Source: Rhodoplanes sp963712435 (GTDB lineage: Bacteria; Pseudomonadota; Alphaproteobacteria; Rhizobiales; Xanthobacteraceae). From it: DNA of 64,000 nucleotides. The stretch is from contig CAVQIB010000004.1 of assembly GCA_963712435.1 (NCBI GenBank), positions 1-64,000 of the forward strand. The letters are read 5' to 3'. Positions 1-8,349 of the stretch are shown piece after piece. The translations under genes and the position numbers were made by a program. The notes under the pieces were generated by a model. It worked only from the letters and a program-made list of their open reading frames with translations. It was not told where the DNA came from and searched no databases. How positions within the stretch are numbered: position 1 is the stretch's first letter; each line of letters opens with the position of its first letter.

Positions 1-65
1 GAATCCGAACTAATAAATTTGTGGTCCGGTGGATCGAAACCATCGTGAGATCAGGAATAGTGCGT

Positions 66-182
66 TCACTCAGCGCCCGCTACGAAAAGGGCGCCATGAT
101 CCTCGCGTCCAATCGCGGCTTCGCCGAATGGGGCGAAGTTCTTAACGATCACGTCGTCGCCGCGCGGCCCGCATGGCGTTAG
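66..182 (+). pseudogene. IS21-family istB-like helper ATPase, C-terminal remnant
   Basis: The frame running from base 66 to the TAG at 180-182 contains RYEKGAMILASNRGFAEWGE, the conserved C-terminal block of IstB-type ATPases of IS21 elements, where the family has RYERGS..SN..F.EW. Upstream of it no IstB sequence can be recognised in any frame, and after about 38 codons the frame stops. There is no transposase (istA) in view. I read it as the scar of an IS21-type insertion bordering the gene pair that follows. The remnant overlaps the most upstream possible start of the next gene, which argues for a later start there. Confidence 0.72.
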
Positions 183-244
183 GGCCCCAGCATAATGTGG
201 AAATGACTGACCGACCTTCATCTTACCCCCGCGCCGGAGACCTT

Positions 245-2146
245 ATGCACACTCCTTTCAACCGATTCATGCCATTCCCCCTCCCTTCGGAGGTTGAGTC
301 CATCTTCAACGCCGCTCCGTCGGTCACGATCGCGCGCTCTGTTTCGGAGTTGGTCGACCTTTCGACAAAAAACGCGGTGAATGGGTGGCAAGAAGTGGCT
401 TACGACGTGCCCGGCCACGGTCGCGTGGTGGAGGCGACCGTTTGTCGGGCGCGCAACGGCGTGTGCGCGAACTACACGGAGCCTTACATGCGCCGGCGGG
501 ATCCGGACTGCATGGTGATCGGGGACGACCGTCCGACCGATAAGCCTACATTCGAGCAGCGGTTCAGCACGCGCTTCGAGCCGCTCAGGCAACGCACGTT
601 CGAGTGGCTCAGGACACAGCCGCTTGCGGCTTTCCCATTTTACGCCGGCATGCCCGGAAAGGGAACGCACGCGCTCGTCATCGCGCCGGACAACGCCGGG
701 TTCTTCGCCTTGGGGCTAGCCTTGCTGCAAGGCATTCTGGCGCCCGATGAGGTCCCTGCAGATTTCTCGCCGGGCGCCATCATCTATGTTGCGCCGCCCT
801 TTAGGCACACGGACTTCGACGGAAAGCAGATCGTCGTCCATAACCGGCTCGATGCCGGACACGAGCTGTTTAGCTACAATCTTTATCCAGGGCCGAGCGC
901 AAAAAAAGGCATTTATGGCGTTTTGTTGAACATCGGCGAGAGCGAACACTGGCTTACGATGCACTGCGCGACCGTGAGGATGGTCACGCCCTATCAAAAC
1001 AAGATCGTCATCGCGCATGAAGGCGCGAGCGGCGGCGGCAAAAGCGAGATGCTCGAACACGTGCATCGGCGGCCCGACGGCTCTCTCCTGGTCGGCCGCA
1101 ACCTTTTGACGGGGGAGGAGCGCACGCTGACGCTCCCGCAAGCCTGCGAATTACTGCCGGTGACGGACGACATGGCCTTGTGCCATCCCTCGCTCGACAA
1201 GGGGCACGGGAAACTGACGCTCATGGACGCCGAGAACGCCTGGTTCGTGCGCTGCAATCACTTGGCGCGGTACGGCACCGATCCGCATCTCGAACGATTA
1301 AGCGTCAACCCCCCGGAGCCTTTGCTTTTCCTGAACATTGAAGGCCATCCGGGAGCGACATGCCTTTTGTGGGAGCACACCGAGGACGAGCCTGGGAAAC
1401 CGTGTCCCAATCCCCGAGTTATCATTCCGCGAAAGATCATCCCGAAAGTGGTGCAAGGCGCCGTCGACGTCGACATTCGCAGCATGGGCGTGCGCGCGCC
1501 TCCCTGCACGGCGGAGGTTCCGACTTACGGGATCATCGGACTGTTCCACCTGCTGCCGGCTTCGCTCGCCTGGCTCTGGCGGCTTGTGGCGCCCCGTGGC
1601 CACGCCAACCCCAGCATTGTTCAGACCGAAGGAATGACGTCCGAGGGCGTTGGGTCCTACTGGCCGTTCGCCACGGGCCGGCGCGTGGACCAGGCGAACC
1701 TCCTGCTCAACCAGATCATCGAGACGCCGGAGGTCCGCTACATCCTCGTGCCGAACCAGCACATCGGGGCTTGGGAGGTCAGCTTCATGCCGCAGTGGAT
1801 CACGCGCGAGTACATCGCGCGACGCGGCGGAGCGCGGTTCTCGGCCTCGCAGATGAAGCCGTCACGCTGCGCGCTGCTTGGCTACACGCCAGGCTCAATC
1901 GTCGTGGAAGGCCGCACGATAGGAAGCTGGTTTTTCGAAGTGGAGCAGCAGCCCGAGGTCGGACGCGACGCCTATGATCGCGGCGCGGAAATCCTGAACA
2001 AGTTCTTCCACAGCGAACTGACGCAATTTCTCGTCCCCGATCTTTTGCCGACGGGGCGCAAGATCATCGAGGGCTGCTTGTCGGGCGCAACCGTAGCGGA
2101 CTACGTCAGGATGCTCGATCTGCCGCTGTTCGAGTCCGAGGAGTGA
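245..2146 (+). CDS. DUF4914-family P-loop protein (HprK/PEPCK-like ATP site)
   Basis: This is a 633-residue cytoplasmic protein matching the uncharacterised DUF4914 family along its length. Recognisable blocks are YMRRRDPDCMVI near residue 80, YVAPPFRHTDFDGKQ, LYPGPSAKKG, a Walker A loop GASGGGKSE at about residues 260-268, DEPGKPCPNPRVI and EGMTSEGVGSYWPFATG. The P-loop with Glu directly after Ser resembles HPr kinase/phosphorylase and, more distantly, ATP-type PEP carboxykinase. A small-molecule or protein kinase/phosphorylase role is therefore an inference; no reaction is established for the family. The frame opens at 173, but the first codons overlap the istB remnant; ATG 245 has GGAGA four bases upstream and opens at MHTPFNRF, so I chose it. 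A TTG-started kinase-like gene follows six bases after its stop. Confidence 0.8.
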   Translation: MHTPFNRFMPFPLPSEVESIFNAAPSVTIARSVSELVDLSTKNAVNGWQEVAYDVPGHGRVVEATVCRARNGVCANYTEPYMRRRDPDCMVIGDDRPTDKPTFEQRFSTRFEPLRQRTFEWLRTQPLAAFPFYAGMPGKGTHALVIAPDNAGFFALGLALLQGILAPDEVPADFSPGAIIYVAPPFRHTDFDGKQIVVHNRLDAGHELFSYNLYPGPSAKKGIYGVLLNIGESEHWLTMHCATVRMVTPYQNKIVIAHEGASGGGKSEMLEHVHRRPDGSLLVGRNLLTGEERTLTLPQACELLPVTDDMALCHPSLDKGHGKLTLMDAENAWFVRCNHLARYGTDPHLERLSVNPPEPLLFLNIEGHPGATCLLWEHTEDEPGKPCPNPRVIIPRKIIPKVVQGAVDVDIRSMGVRAPPCTAEVPTYGIIGLFHLLPASLAWLWRLVAPRGHANPSIVQTEGMTSEGVGSYWPFATGRRVDQANLLLNQIIETPEVRYILVPNQHIGAWEVSFMPQWITREYIARRGGARFSASQMKPSRCALLGYTPGSIVVEGRTIGSWFFEVEQQPEVGRDAYDRGAEILNKFFHSELTQFLVPDLLPTGRKIIEGCLSGATVADYVRMLDLPLFESEE

Positions 2147-2152
2147 CGCCGC

Positions 2153-3025
2153 TTGGAGCAGTACGACTACAAGTTCCACAAAGGAACGCAGCCGCGGTTT
2201 GAGCAAGTCCCGACAGAGCATCGCGTCACGCTGTTCGGAGTTGACTATGTCCATATGAAGGGCAAACAAGGCGGAGACCTATTCGTCACGCAAAATGGAT
2301 GGGGGTGCATCGAGTTGGTCCTGCCGTCGACCTGGTTTGTGGACGATCGTTTTCGCAAAGTCGGCCGGGCATTGGCGGGAGCCACGGGCGCGGTTTATCG
2401 CGTCCCCGTTCCGCATCGCGCGGGAACTGATTTCGCGCTCGTGGTCAAATTCAGCCGCGCGGCGCAGGACATTCGCGTGACGGTGATCGACGGCGGCTCC
2501 CACCTCGACGCCGAGGAGAGGGCGCGGGTCAGCCAAGCCGAGTTTCTTTCGCCCTTCAAGGAGTTCGGCAACCTGCATCAACTGCGCTGCGCGGCGCGGT
2601 CAGCGATCCCGACGAAACATCCGCTCGCGATCTACTCTCCGCCGACCCGCTATCACGACTGGCAGCTCGGGCGTAAGCCCTACTTGTGCGATCAGATGAA
2701 CGCAGAGTTGGCGGCGTCACAACAGGGGACGCCCGAGCGACAGCGCATCGCCTACGAATGGGAGCGTCTTTACATTTTACTTTACCGCTGGATCGACGGC
2801 GTCGACGCCGAGGCGGCGATGAAAGTCGGGGTCATCTCCAAAGCGCAGATGATCGATCTCGGCCAGGAGGCGAGAACTGAGATGCGGCGTCGCGGCTGGA
2901 TGGTCTGCGACCACAAACCCCGACATGTGATCATCCGCAACGGCAAGGCGGGCGGCGGCTTGCTTCGCCGCTTCGACCGCATCAAATGGGCTCTGATCGA
3001 TTACGAGCTTCTCGTTCGAATATGA
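2153..3025 (+). CDS. atypical protein-kinase-like protein, partner of the DUF4914 gene
   Basis: The 290-residue product carries a sparse protein-kinase signature. FALVVKFSR (Lys about 99) sits where the ATP-binding VAIK lysine belongs. CDHKPRHVII (Asp about 253) resembles a catalytic loop of the form D-x-K-P-x-H/N. WALIDYELL (Asp about 283) resembles the metal-binding DFG region, as in Kdo/LPS-core and other atypical kinases. The C terminus ends just after that motif, so there is no full C-lobe. The start is TTG, with GAGGAG nine bases upstream inside the 3' end of the DUF4914 gene; the six-base gap implies co-translation. I cannot name a family. Kinase-like fold is an inference from three motifs in the right order; activity is unproven. 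Confidence 0.6.
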   Translation: MEQYDYKFHKGTQPRFEQVPTEHRVTLFGVDYVHMKGKQGGDLFVTQNGWGCIELVLPSTWFVDDRFRKVGRALAGATGAVYRVPVPHRAGTDFALVVKFSRAAQDIRVTVIDGGSHLDAEERARVSQAEFLSPFKEFGNLHQLRCAARSAIPTKHPLAIYSPPTRYHDWQLGRKPYLCDQMNAELAASQQGTPERQRIAYEWERLYILLYRWIDGVDAEAAMKVGVISKAQMIDLGQEARTEMRRRGWMVCDHKPRHVIIRNGKAGGGLLRRFDRIKWALIDYELLVRI

Positions 3026-3194
3026 CCGGCCGGCGACCCAGGGGCATGGCGCCCGGCGCGCCCCAAAATGTCCGTCGGACGGCGTCGCGGCAGCCTTCGT
3101 TAGCGCGCACAGCGCCGCAAGACGCTTCGGCGCCTTTCTGGCCCGAAAACCACGCTCGCATGCGTTTTGCCCCGCGGTGTCCTGCTTTGGCCTT

Positions 3195-3345
3195 TGGTTT
3201 ATCAATTCGTGCGAATTGCAGCCGTTTTCTTCAGCCTGCTTGTCATGGTCGGCGGCTTCACCGCCGTGTTCGGCGGCGCCGTCATGCTTGCCCAGCCGGC
3301 GGTCAAGACATCGCTCGCCTGGTCGACGGTGGCGCAGATGACCAA
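3195..3345 (+). pseudogene. dabB/NuoL-like membrane subunit fragment
   Basis: In the frame opened at 3167, the stretch GGFTAVFGGAVMLAQPAVK followed by TSLAWSTVAQM matches the conserved transmembrane block of DabB/NuoL-type proteins, where the family has ML.Q..IK..LAYSTCAQMGFM. DabB is the membrane subunit of the DAB inorganic-carbon accumulation complex and is related to the proton-pumping NADH dehydrogenase subunit L. Homology ends abruptly at about 3345 after AQM, and nothing of the remaining several hundred residues is present; no dabA is nearby. It is a relic, probably cut by a rearrangement at about 3345. Confidence 0.6.
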
Positions 3346-3399
3346 CGATGTCTGCATCGTGTATCCGGCGATATATCACGCTCAATGGCAAGGGCGAGC

Positions 3400-3600
3400 G
3401 AGATCGTGTTCGGAGCGCTGCGGGCGGCGCTCGAATGAGGCGTGGCGGCGGACGCCGCCGACTTCGATTGGCATGGCTTTGATGAGATGAATGAAGTCAC
3501 GGGAAACGGCTCTGTTGAGCTCCAGCCCGACGGGTCGATCGAAGGCGAGTTCACCTATGACAACGGCGATGAATCCACCCTCAAGGCCCGGCCGTGGTGA
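3400..3600 (+). pseudogene. small conserved hypothetical, 3' part with in-frame stop
   Basis: One continuous frame reads EIVFGALRAALE, a TGA at 3436-3438, then 53 further codons that keep coding character (FDWHGFDEMNEVTGNGSVE.., then EFTYDNGDE..) to a TGA at 3598-3600. Acidic, glycine-rich composition with a repeated pattern of the G-S/D-G-S-x-E-G-E type suggests a beta-rich small protein. I do not recognise a named family. The preserved reading after the stop argues for a recently inactivated gene whose 5' part is missing, joined to the dabB fragment upstream. Confidence 0.4.
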
Positions 3601-3628
3601 TTTCTTCAACAGCCTGCTAGCCTAGACG

Positions 3629-3760
3629 TTTCGGGTCGCCATCGATCGGGCCGAAGCCTTGCTGATCGCCTCGACCGAATACAAGGGCGGAGAAAAAGTG
3701 GTCTGGTGCCCAAACGCGGTCGCGCGTCGCGCGTACGAAGGCGGGTTGAGTTATCGTTGA
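3629..3760 (+). pseudogene. orphan coding fragment, 3' end of an unknown gene
   Basis: From 3629 an open frame of 43 codons (FRVAIDRAEALLIASTEYKG.. to ARRAYEGGLSYR, stop TGA 3758-3760) has protein-like composition but no usable start codon or ribosome site. It is best taken as the end of a gene truncated during the rearrangements that produced the neighbouring fragments. I cannot assign a family. Confidence 0.25.
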
Positions 3761-3835
3761 TTATTGCTCCGTCCGCCGGTCGACTAATCGGCTCCGGTCC
3801 ACGTGGCACCGCACGACGACATAGGTTGCCTGTCC

Positions 3836-4745
3836 ATGCGCAAGCACGTCGCCCTTCTTTCGCCCTTTGACTTCGACCTTTTGCACACGTTTCTGGCCGT
3901 GACCGACAATGAAGGCTTCACTCGGGCAGCCGAACGGGTCGGACGAACTCAGTCGACCGTAAGCCTTCAGATCAAGAAACTTGAGGAGGGCCTGGGCCGG
4001 AGGCTGTTCGACCGCGATGGACGTCGGCTTCAGCTGACGCCCAACGGCGAAATTCTACTGCAGTACGCGCGGCAAATCCTGCGGCTTTCCGAAGAAGCGC
4101 GCTCGCGTTTTCTCGAGCCGGACATTGAAGGGACCGTTCGGCTTGGCACGCCGGAGGACTTCGCCACGTTTTATTTGCCGGGGGTGTTGGCTCGTTTCGC
4201 CCGCACGAATCCGCGCGTCGCCCTGGCGGTAAATTGCAATTTCACGTACAATCTGCTCGAAGGGTTCTCCAGGGGCGAATGCGATATTGTCCTGGTTAAG
4301 CGGGAGCCTCAAGGGTTGGGCGGCGGCGTTGCCGTGTGGCACGACGTACTGGTCTGGGTGATCGGTTCGAGTTCGGTCGTCGATTCCGATCAGCCGGTGC
4401 CGCTGGTTCTCGCGCCCACGCCCGATGTGTACCGCAAGCGCGCGCTTGCCGCCTTGCATGCCGCGCAAAGGAATGGCGGATCGCCTATACGAGCCCGAGC
4501 ATGGAAGGCCTGCAAGCCGCGTGCGGGCCGGTTTGGGCGTGACCGTGCTGTCGAACGACATGGTGCCACCCGATCTGCTGCTCGCCGGAGCAAAACTTGG
4601 CTTGCCCGACTTGGCTCACGCCGAAGTCGCCATGTATCGCGCGCCGGGAGGCCTGTCGCGCGCCGCCGAACTGCTCGCCGAGCACATTGCGAACTCAATG
4701 GAAGTGGCGAGGAAGCCAAGTATTGCTCCAAGAGCTGCCGACTGA
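3836..4745 (+). CDS. LysR-family regulator, interrupted by two single-base deletions
   Basis: The N terminus holds a textbook LysR winged helix: FDLLHTFLAVTDNEGFTRAA, RTQSTVSLQIKKLEEGLG and LFDRDGRRLQLTPNGE. The effector domain then moves from frame 2 to frame 1 near 4460 (before EWRIAYTSPSMEGLQAA) and to frame 3 near 4515 (VRAGLGVTVLSNDMVPPDLL), ending at TGA 4743-4745. Both shifts fit one missing base, in an A-run and at GCG(G)TGCGG. Restoring them gives 303 residues, the normal LysR length. Unlike the +1 insertions in core genes downstream these are deletions, and the gene lies in the worn accessory segment, so it may be a true pseudogene. ATG 3836 is taken because it leads directly into the HTH. 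No target gene is identifiable. Confidence 0.7.
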
Positions 4746-5168
4746 TTTCCATTTATCATTACGAAGCGCGGCCGATCAGATATCAAAACGCGGGCGGCTG
4801 AAGGCGGTTTCCGGGACGTCAGGCTTAGATAGGAGCGGCGGCGCGCCCCAGGTACGCAGCGGTAGGGTCCGCTATCCTAAAGGCTCGCCGTCGCCGAGAG
4901 GGAATATTGGCGCGACCCTCCCGAACCTTAACGCCGCACGCCTCAGTTTGGTTCTCCGAACGCCTCGCGCCCGCCCACCACGGAACCGCCAGGCTCTACC
5001 GTCTCATGGTCCCGCAGTCCGGAGCCTGCCCGCCACCGCATCACCAGCCTCGCGGACCGGTTCGGGCGGCGGGGGAGTTGAGTAACATCGTCTGCGTATC
5101 GCGAAGCATTGTTCTGGATCAAAAATTACCATCGGGCCCGGGTGCGGACAGAGGGGCCGCGTTGCCGA
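4746..5168. other. intergenic region without recognised features
   Basis: This 420-base stretch lies between two convergent gene ends (LysR and phasin). Its open frames are short, lack ribosome sites and show no family resemblance on either strand. I saw no tRNA and no convincing terminator stem. Confidence 0.5.
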
Positions 5169-5570
5169 TCAGTCAGGGTGAGGATCGCCTCTTGCGGGGC
5201 CGCCACCTTCCATCGCGGCCTTGTTGACGGTCTCGCCGAGGCCCTTCACCTGATTGCTCAGGACCTGCATCTGGGATTGGACGAACAGGTTCTGCATCCG
5301 GACCATATCCTGGATGTCCTTGGCCCGAATAATCATGTAGGCAAGCTCGAAGGCCGACAGAACGTTATGCTCGGCGAAGCCCAGCGCCTTCTTGCTGATG
5401 TCGAGAGCGCCGAGTTGGCCAGACTTTACGCGTGCCCCGATTGCCGAAACGACCTTCTCAGTCGCCCGCATGTAGGTCTCAAAGGCCAGCTTTGCCTGTT
5501 CGACGCTTCGTTCAGCCACCGCACGAATTTCGCCGGGGATTTCGAGCCGTGGTGTCGTGCTCTCAATCAT
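5169..5570 (-). CDS. phasin-family polyhydroxyalkanoate granule protein
   Basis: A 133-residue, almost entirely alpha-helical protein of the Phasin_2 type. The pattern RSVEQAKLAFETYM, then ALDISKKALGFAEHNVLSAF and MQNLFVQSQMQVLSNQ, with a helix-breaking central segment and amphipathic repeats, is typical of rhizobial phasins coating PHB granules. Length fits the family (110-160). It has no signal peptide and acts in the cytoplasm at the granule surface. It is last of three minus-strand genes (sensor kinase, 88-aa protein, phasin), with a 26-base gap to the one upstream, so a shared transcript is likely. The exact role (granule size control, stress protection) is inferred from the family. Confidence 0.85.
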   Translation of the reverse strand: MIESTTPRLEIPGEIRAVAERSVEQAKLAFETYMRATEKVVSAIGARVKSGQLGALDISKKALGFAEHNVLSAFELAYMIIRAKDIQDMVRMQNLFVQSQMQVLSNQVKGLGETVNKAAMEGGGPARGDPHPD

Positions 5571-5596
5571 GACGCTCTCCTATCATTTTTGCCTAA

Positions 5597-5863
5597 TCAA
5601 ATATTTTCAAGCCGCATCCCCAAACGCCGGTCTCTGTCTGCGCGTTCAAGCAACAGCTGCAAGGCCATGCGTTGGACTTCGTCGGCACAGTCGCCCTCGG
5701 GCGGTACGCCGGATCGGCCCCAATTCACCCTGACGCTTTGCAGCATGTCATCGGGATTGCTGTAGGGATGCGCGCGAAAGACAGCACCGGTAGGAATATG
5801 AATGACTTCCAGTTCGCTTCTGATCTCGAACTGCTCGCGCGTCACAGATGCCAATGATGCCAT
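5597..5863 (-). CDS. conserved small hypothetical protein, 88 aa
   Basis: The frame opens further upstream, but GGGAGGTGATGATG around 5861-5873 marks a strong ribosome site; the second ATG (5863) has the best spacing and also clears the sensor kinase gene upstream. The product begins MASLASVTREQFEIRSELEV and contains HIPTGAVFRAHPYSNPDDM and a helical C terminus rich in Arg and Leu. It is small, soluble and without signal peptide or membrane helix. I do not recognise a named domain. Its place between a sensor kinase and a phasin suggests a role in the same stress or storage response, which is inference from context. Confidence 0.6.
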   Translation of the reverse strand: MASLASVTREQFEIRSELEVIHIPTGAVFRAHPYSNPDDMLQSVRVNWGRSGVPPEGDCADEVQRMALQLLLERADRDRRLGMRLENI

Positions 5864-5919
5864 CATCACCTCCCTGAGGTCCTGTAACGGTTTTTGTTTT
5901 CCGGATATTGCGCTGGATA

Positions 5920-6756
5920 TTAACGCAATGCCACCCCTCGAGTTCGCCCCAGCCGGGAATGAGATGTCGTGCCGTGGCGCAGCATGTTGCGCCGCCAAGG
6001 ATGAAGTCGCGCATGCGTGAGTGCCCGTAGGCTCCCCACCAACTTCGCGTGAGTGATCGAGACTGTCGTGCCGGCAGTGTCGGCCAAAATCTCAACCTTG
6101 GCTCCAAGCTGTTGCGCGAGCGCCTTCACGATCCCGGTGCCGAGTCCGGTTTTTGATTGCGCAAATGTGCCATCGGGCCGGCCGACCCCATTGTCAGCGA
6201 CCGAAAGCTTCCAATTTGTCCCATCGACGTCATAAGCGATGACGATACGACCATCGCTTTGTTCACTCGGGAACGCATGCTTTATGGCATTCATTACCAA
6301 CTCGGTGGCAATCAAGCCGATGCTCTCAGCGTCACGGGAGGTCGCAACCCCCCCTTCGCCGACGACTTTGATTGTGATCTGCCGATTGTCGCCAATCATC
6401 GACGTCGCGAGAGTCGCGCATAGCTTCGAGAGATACGGCACCATATCGATAGGTCCGACGGTTCCGGACGCGTGTAGCTGTTGCTGCACAGCTGCAATCG
6501 ACATGACGCGCTTGTGAGCGTCCTGCAGATGAGTGCGCGTCTCTTCGGACTCGGCCCTCGTCGCTTTCATCAAAATGATCCCAGCGATGATCTGCAGACT
6601 ATTTGCAACTCGATGCTGCAGTTCATCAAGCATCACTTCCTTTTGTCGCAGTAACTCGTCCTTTTCGCGCTCCAAGATCAGCAACCGGCACTCCACGTAT
6701 TCGCGCAGGCTGCCGGTTAGCTCGATATCGCGTGCCGTCGTTGTGATTCTCATCAC
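5920..6756 (-). CDS. soluble HisKA_2-type sensor histidine kinase
   Basis: The 278-residue protein has no membrane segment. An N-terminal coiled-coil-like stretch (residues 18-42) leads into the dimerisation/phosphoacceptor helix MLDELQHRVANSLQIIAGII, with His48 as phosphoacceptor, the HisKA_2 form seen in alphaproteobacterial stress-signalling kinases. An HATPase_c domain follows: TELVMNAIKHAFP as N box, VADNGVGRPDG as G1 and KTGLGTGIVKALAQQ as G2. After about residue 232 there is a 45-residue basic tail that looks non-native and could come from a late frameshift. There is no sensory domain, so input probably comes from a partner protein. It heads the cluster ending in the phasin gene. HisKA_2 kinases often feed PhyR of the general stress response; that link is inferred. 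Confidence 0.85.
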   Translation of the reverse strand: MMRITTTARDIELTGSLREYVECRLLILEREKDELLRQKEVMLDELQHRVANSLQIIAGIILMKATRAESEETRTHLQDAHKRVMSIAAVQQQLHASGTVGPIDMVPYLSKLCATLATSMIGDNRQITIKVVGEGGVATSRDAESIGLIATELVMNAIKHAFPSEQSDGRIVIAYDVDGTNWKLSVADNGVGRPDGTFAQSKTGLGTGIVKALAQQLGAKVEILADTAGTTVSITHAKLVGSLRALTHARLHPWRRNMLRHGTTSHSRLGRTRGVALR

Positions 6757-6870
6757 ATTCTCCAGAAGTGCCGACTACGAGCGCCAATGTGGACTTGTTC
6801 AATCATCAGAAAAAGCAGATAATTAGGTCGGTATATGATCGAAAAAAACTGCGAATGGGGACGGCGTGCG

Positions 6871-7789
6871 ATGCTGAACTACAAGCAACTGCACTATTTC
6901 TGGCGGGTCGCCAAAGCCGGCAGCATCGCCCGCGCGTCCGAGCAGTTGCGCCTGGCGCCGCAAACCATCAGCAGCCAGATCGGCACGCTGGAGGATGCGC
7001 TCGGAACGGAGTTGTTCAGCCGGGTGGGGCGGCGGTTGGAATTGACCGCAGCGGGGCAACTGGCGGCTTCATATGCCGAGGAGATTTTCCAGATCGGCAG
7101 AGAACTGGAAGAAACCGTCCGCAACCGTCCCGGCAAGGGGGACATTCTGTTTCGCGTGGGCGTGGCAGACGTGGTGCCGAAGTCGATGGCCTATCATCTG
7201 CTCGCGCCGGCTGTGGGGAGCGCCGAACGCGTTCGCCTGATTTGCCGCGAAGACAAGCTGGAACGGCTGTTCGCGGAACTCGCCATTCACAAGATCGATC
7301 TCGTGATCGCCGATCAGCCGCTGCCGTCCCAACTTGGCGTGAAAGGTTACAGTCACACGCTTGGACGCGCCCAGATCGCTTTCTACGCGGTCCACAAACT
7401 CGCGATGCGCTACCGCAAGGGCTTCCCGCAGTCTCTCCACGGCGCGCCCATGCTGCTGCCCAGGCGATGGAGCGGCGATGCGAGGGGCGCTCACGCGCTG
7501 GTTCGGTGAACATCAGGTCGAGCCGCAGGTGGTCGGGGAGTTTGACGACAGCGCGCTGATGAAGGCCTTTGGCAAGGCGGGGACGGGCATTTTCCCGGCT
7601 CCCGTCATCCTGGCCGACGAGATCCGCAGCCAATACGATGCTGCGATGATCGGCCGCGCCGACGGCGTGACTGCAAGATATTACGCGATTTCGATTGAGC
7701 GCAAACTGATGCACCCGGCTGTCGTGGCGATCAGCAAGGCGGCAAAGTCAGAACTGTTCGTCGAGGACGGTGTTTCAGCCTCGTCTTGA
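6871..7789 (+). CDS. nhaR: NhaR-like LysR-family regulator (one frameshift)
   Basis: The N terminus MLNYKQLHYFWRVAKAGSIA and LRLAPQTISSQIGTLEDALG are characteristic of NhaR, the LysR-type activator that in enterobacteria answers Na+ and regulates nhaA. The effector domain runs to SLHGAPMLLP, then the reading moves by +1 at about 7459, within CTGCCCAGGCGATGG, into AAMRGALTRWF and FGKAGTGIFPAPVILADEI, which are NhaR-like too. Removing one base gives 305 residues, the normal length, so a consensus error is more likely than inactivation. ATG 6871 is chosen because it begins the HTH. No antiporter gene is adjacent. It is divergent from the sensor kinase gene to its left. Confidence 0.8.
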
Positions 7790-7907
7790 CCACCGTCTTA
7801 TCGCCGCAATCGCTACAGGAGGCGGGCTCAACAGATGGGTGCCGTCTCTGTCTCGAATGTGGTTGGAATCCGGGTGACGCGGTTGCCGAGCATTTGAAGG
7901 TACTCTT

Positions 7908-8177
7908 TCAGGCGGCGCGGTCAATGGGCTGAGCGATGGGTTGCGCGTCGAGCGTCTGCCATCCGTCGGCCTTTCGCATGATGATCTGTCCCGATGCGAG
8001 CAATGCCCAGAACAGCATGGCGGCCGTTTCGGCGGAGGGCAGCACGGTCTGCGTCTTGATCCTGCGCTTGAACTCCTCGTGCAGCTGCCCTCCCTTCACA
8101 CGACGTGACGCGTCAACCACTGCTGCGTCACGACCCGGAATAAAGTCCCGCGACCTAGGCTTCACGCAATCCAGCAT
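7908..8177 (-). pseudogene. IS256-family transposase, C-terminal remnant
   Basis: The minus-strand frame ends with LHEEFKRRIKTQTVLPSA, then AMLFWALLASGQIIMRKADG and WQTL, which is the C terminus of rhizobial IS256 (Mutator-type) transposases with the intact native stop. The first 30 or so residues of the frame do not match, and the DDE catalytic core, normally 300 residues upstream, is absent. It is a truncated mobile-element scar. No terminal inverted repeats could be paired in the window. Confidence 0.82.
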
Positions 8178-8349
8178 TCACCATGCACGTCTTGCCCTGA
8201 CGTCCCGATGGCCTACAGTGGTTTTGGCCCGGATGACGCCTTGTCCCGACATGCTATTGTCCCCCGCCGGTTTCCCGGTTGCAGCCATTTCTGGCCAAGG
8301 TTAGTCGGGTGGGCATCAGGCTATTCTTGGTTTCCTGAGAAGACATCCT

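Noticed and set aside
173..244. Upstream starts (173, 203) for the DUF4914 gene
   Set aside because: The first codons overlap the istB remnant and lack a ribosome site; ATG 245 has GGAGA and fits the family's N terminus.
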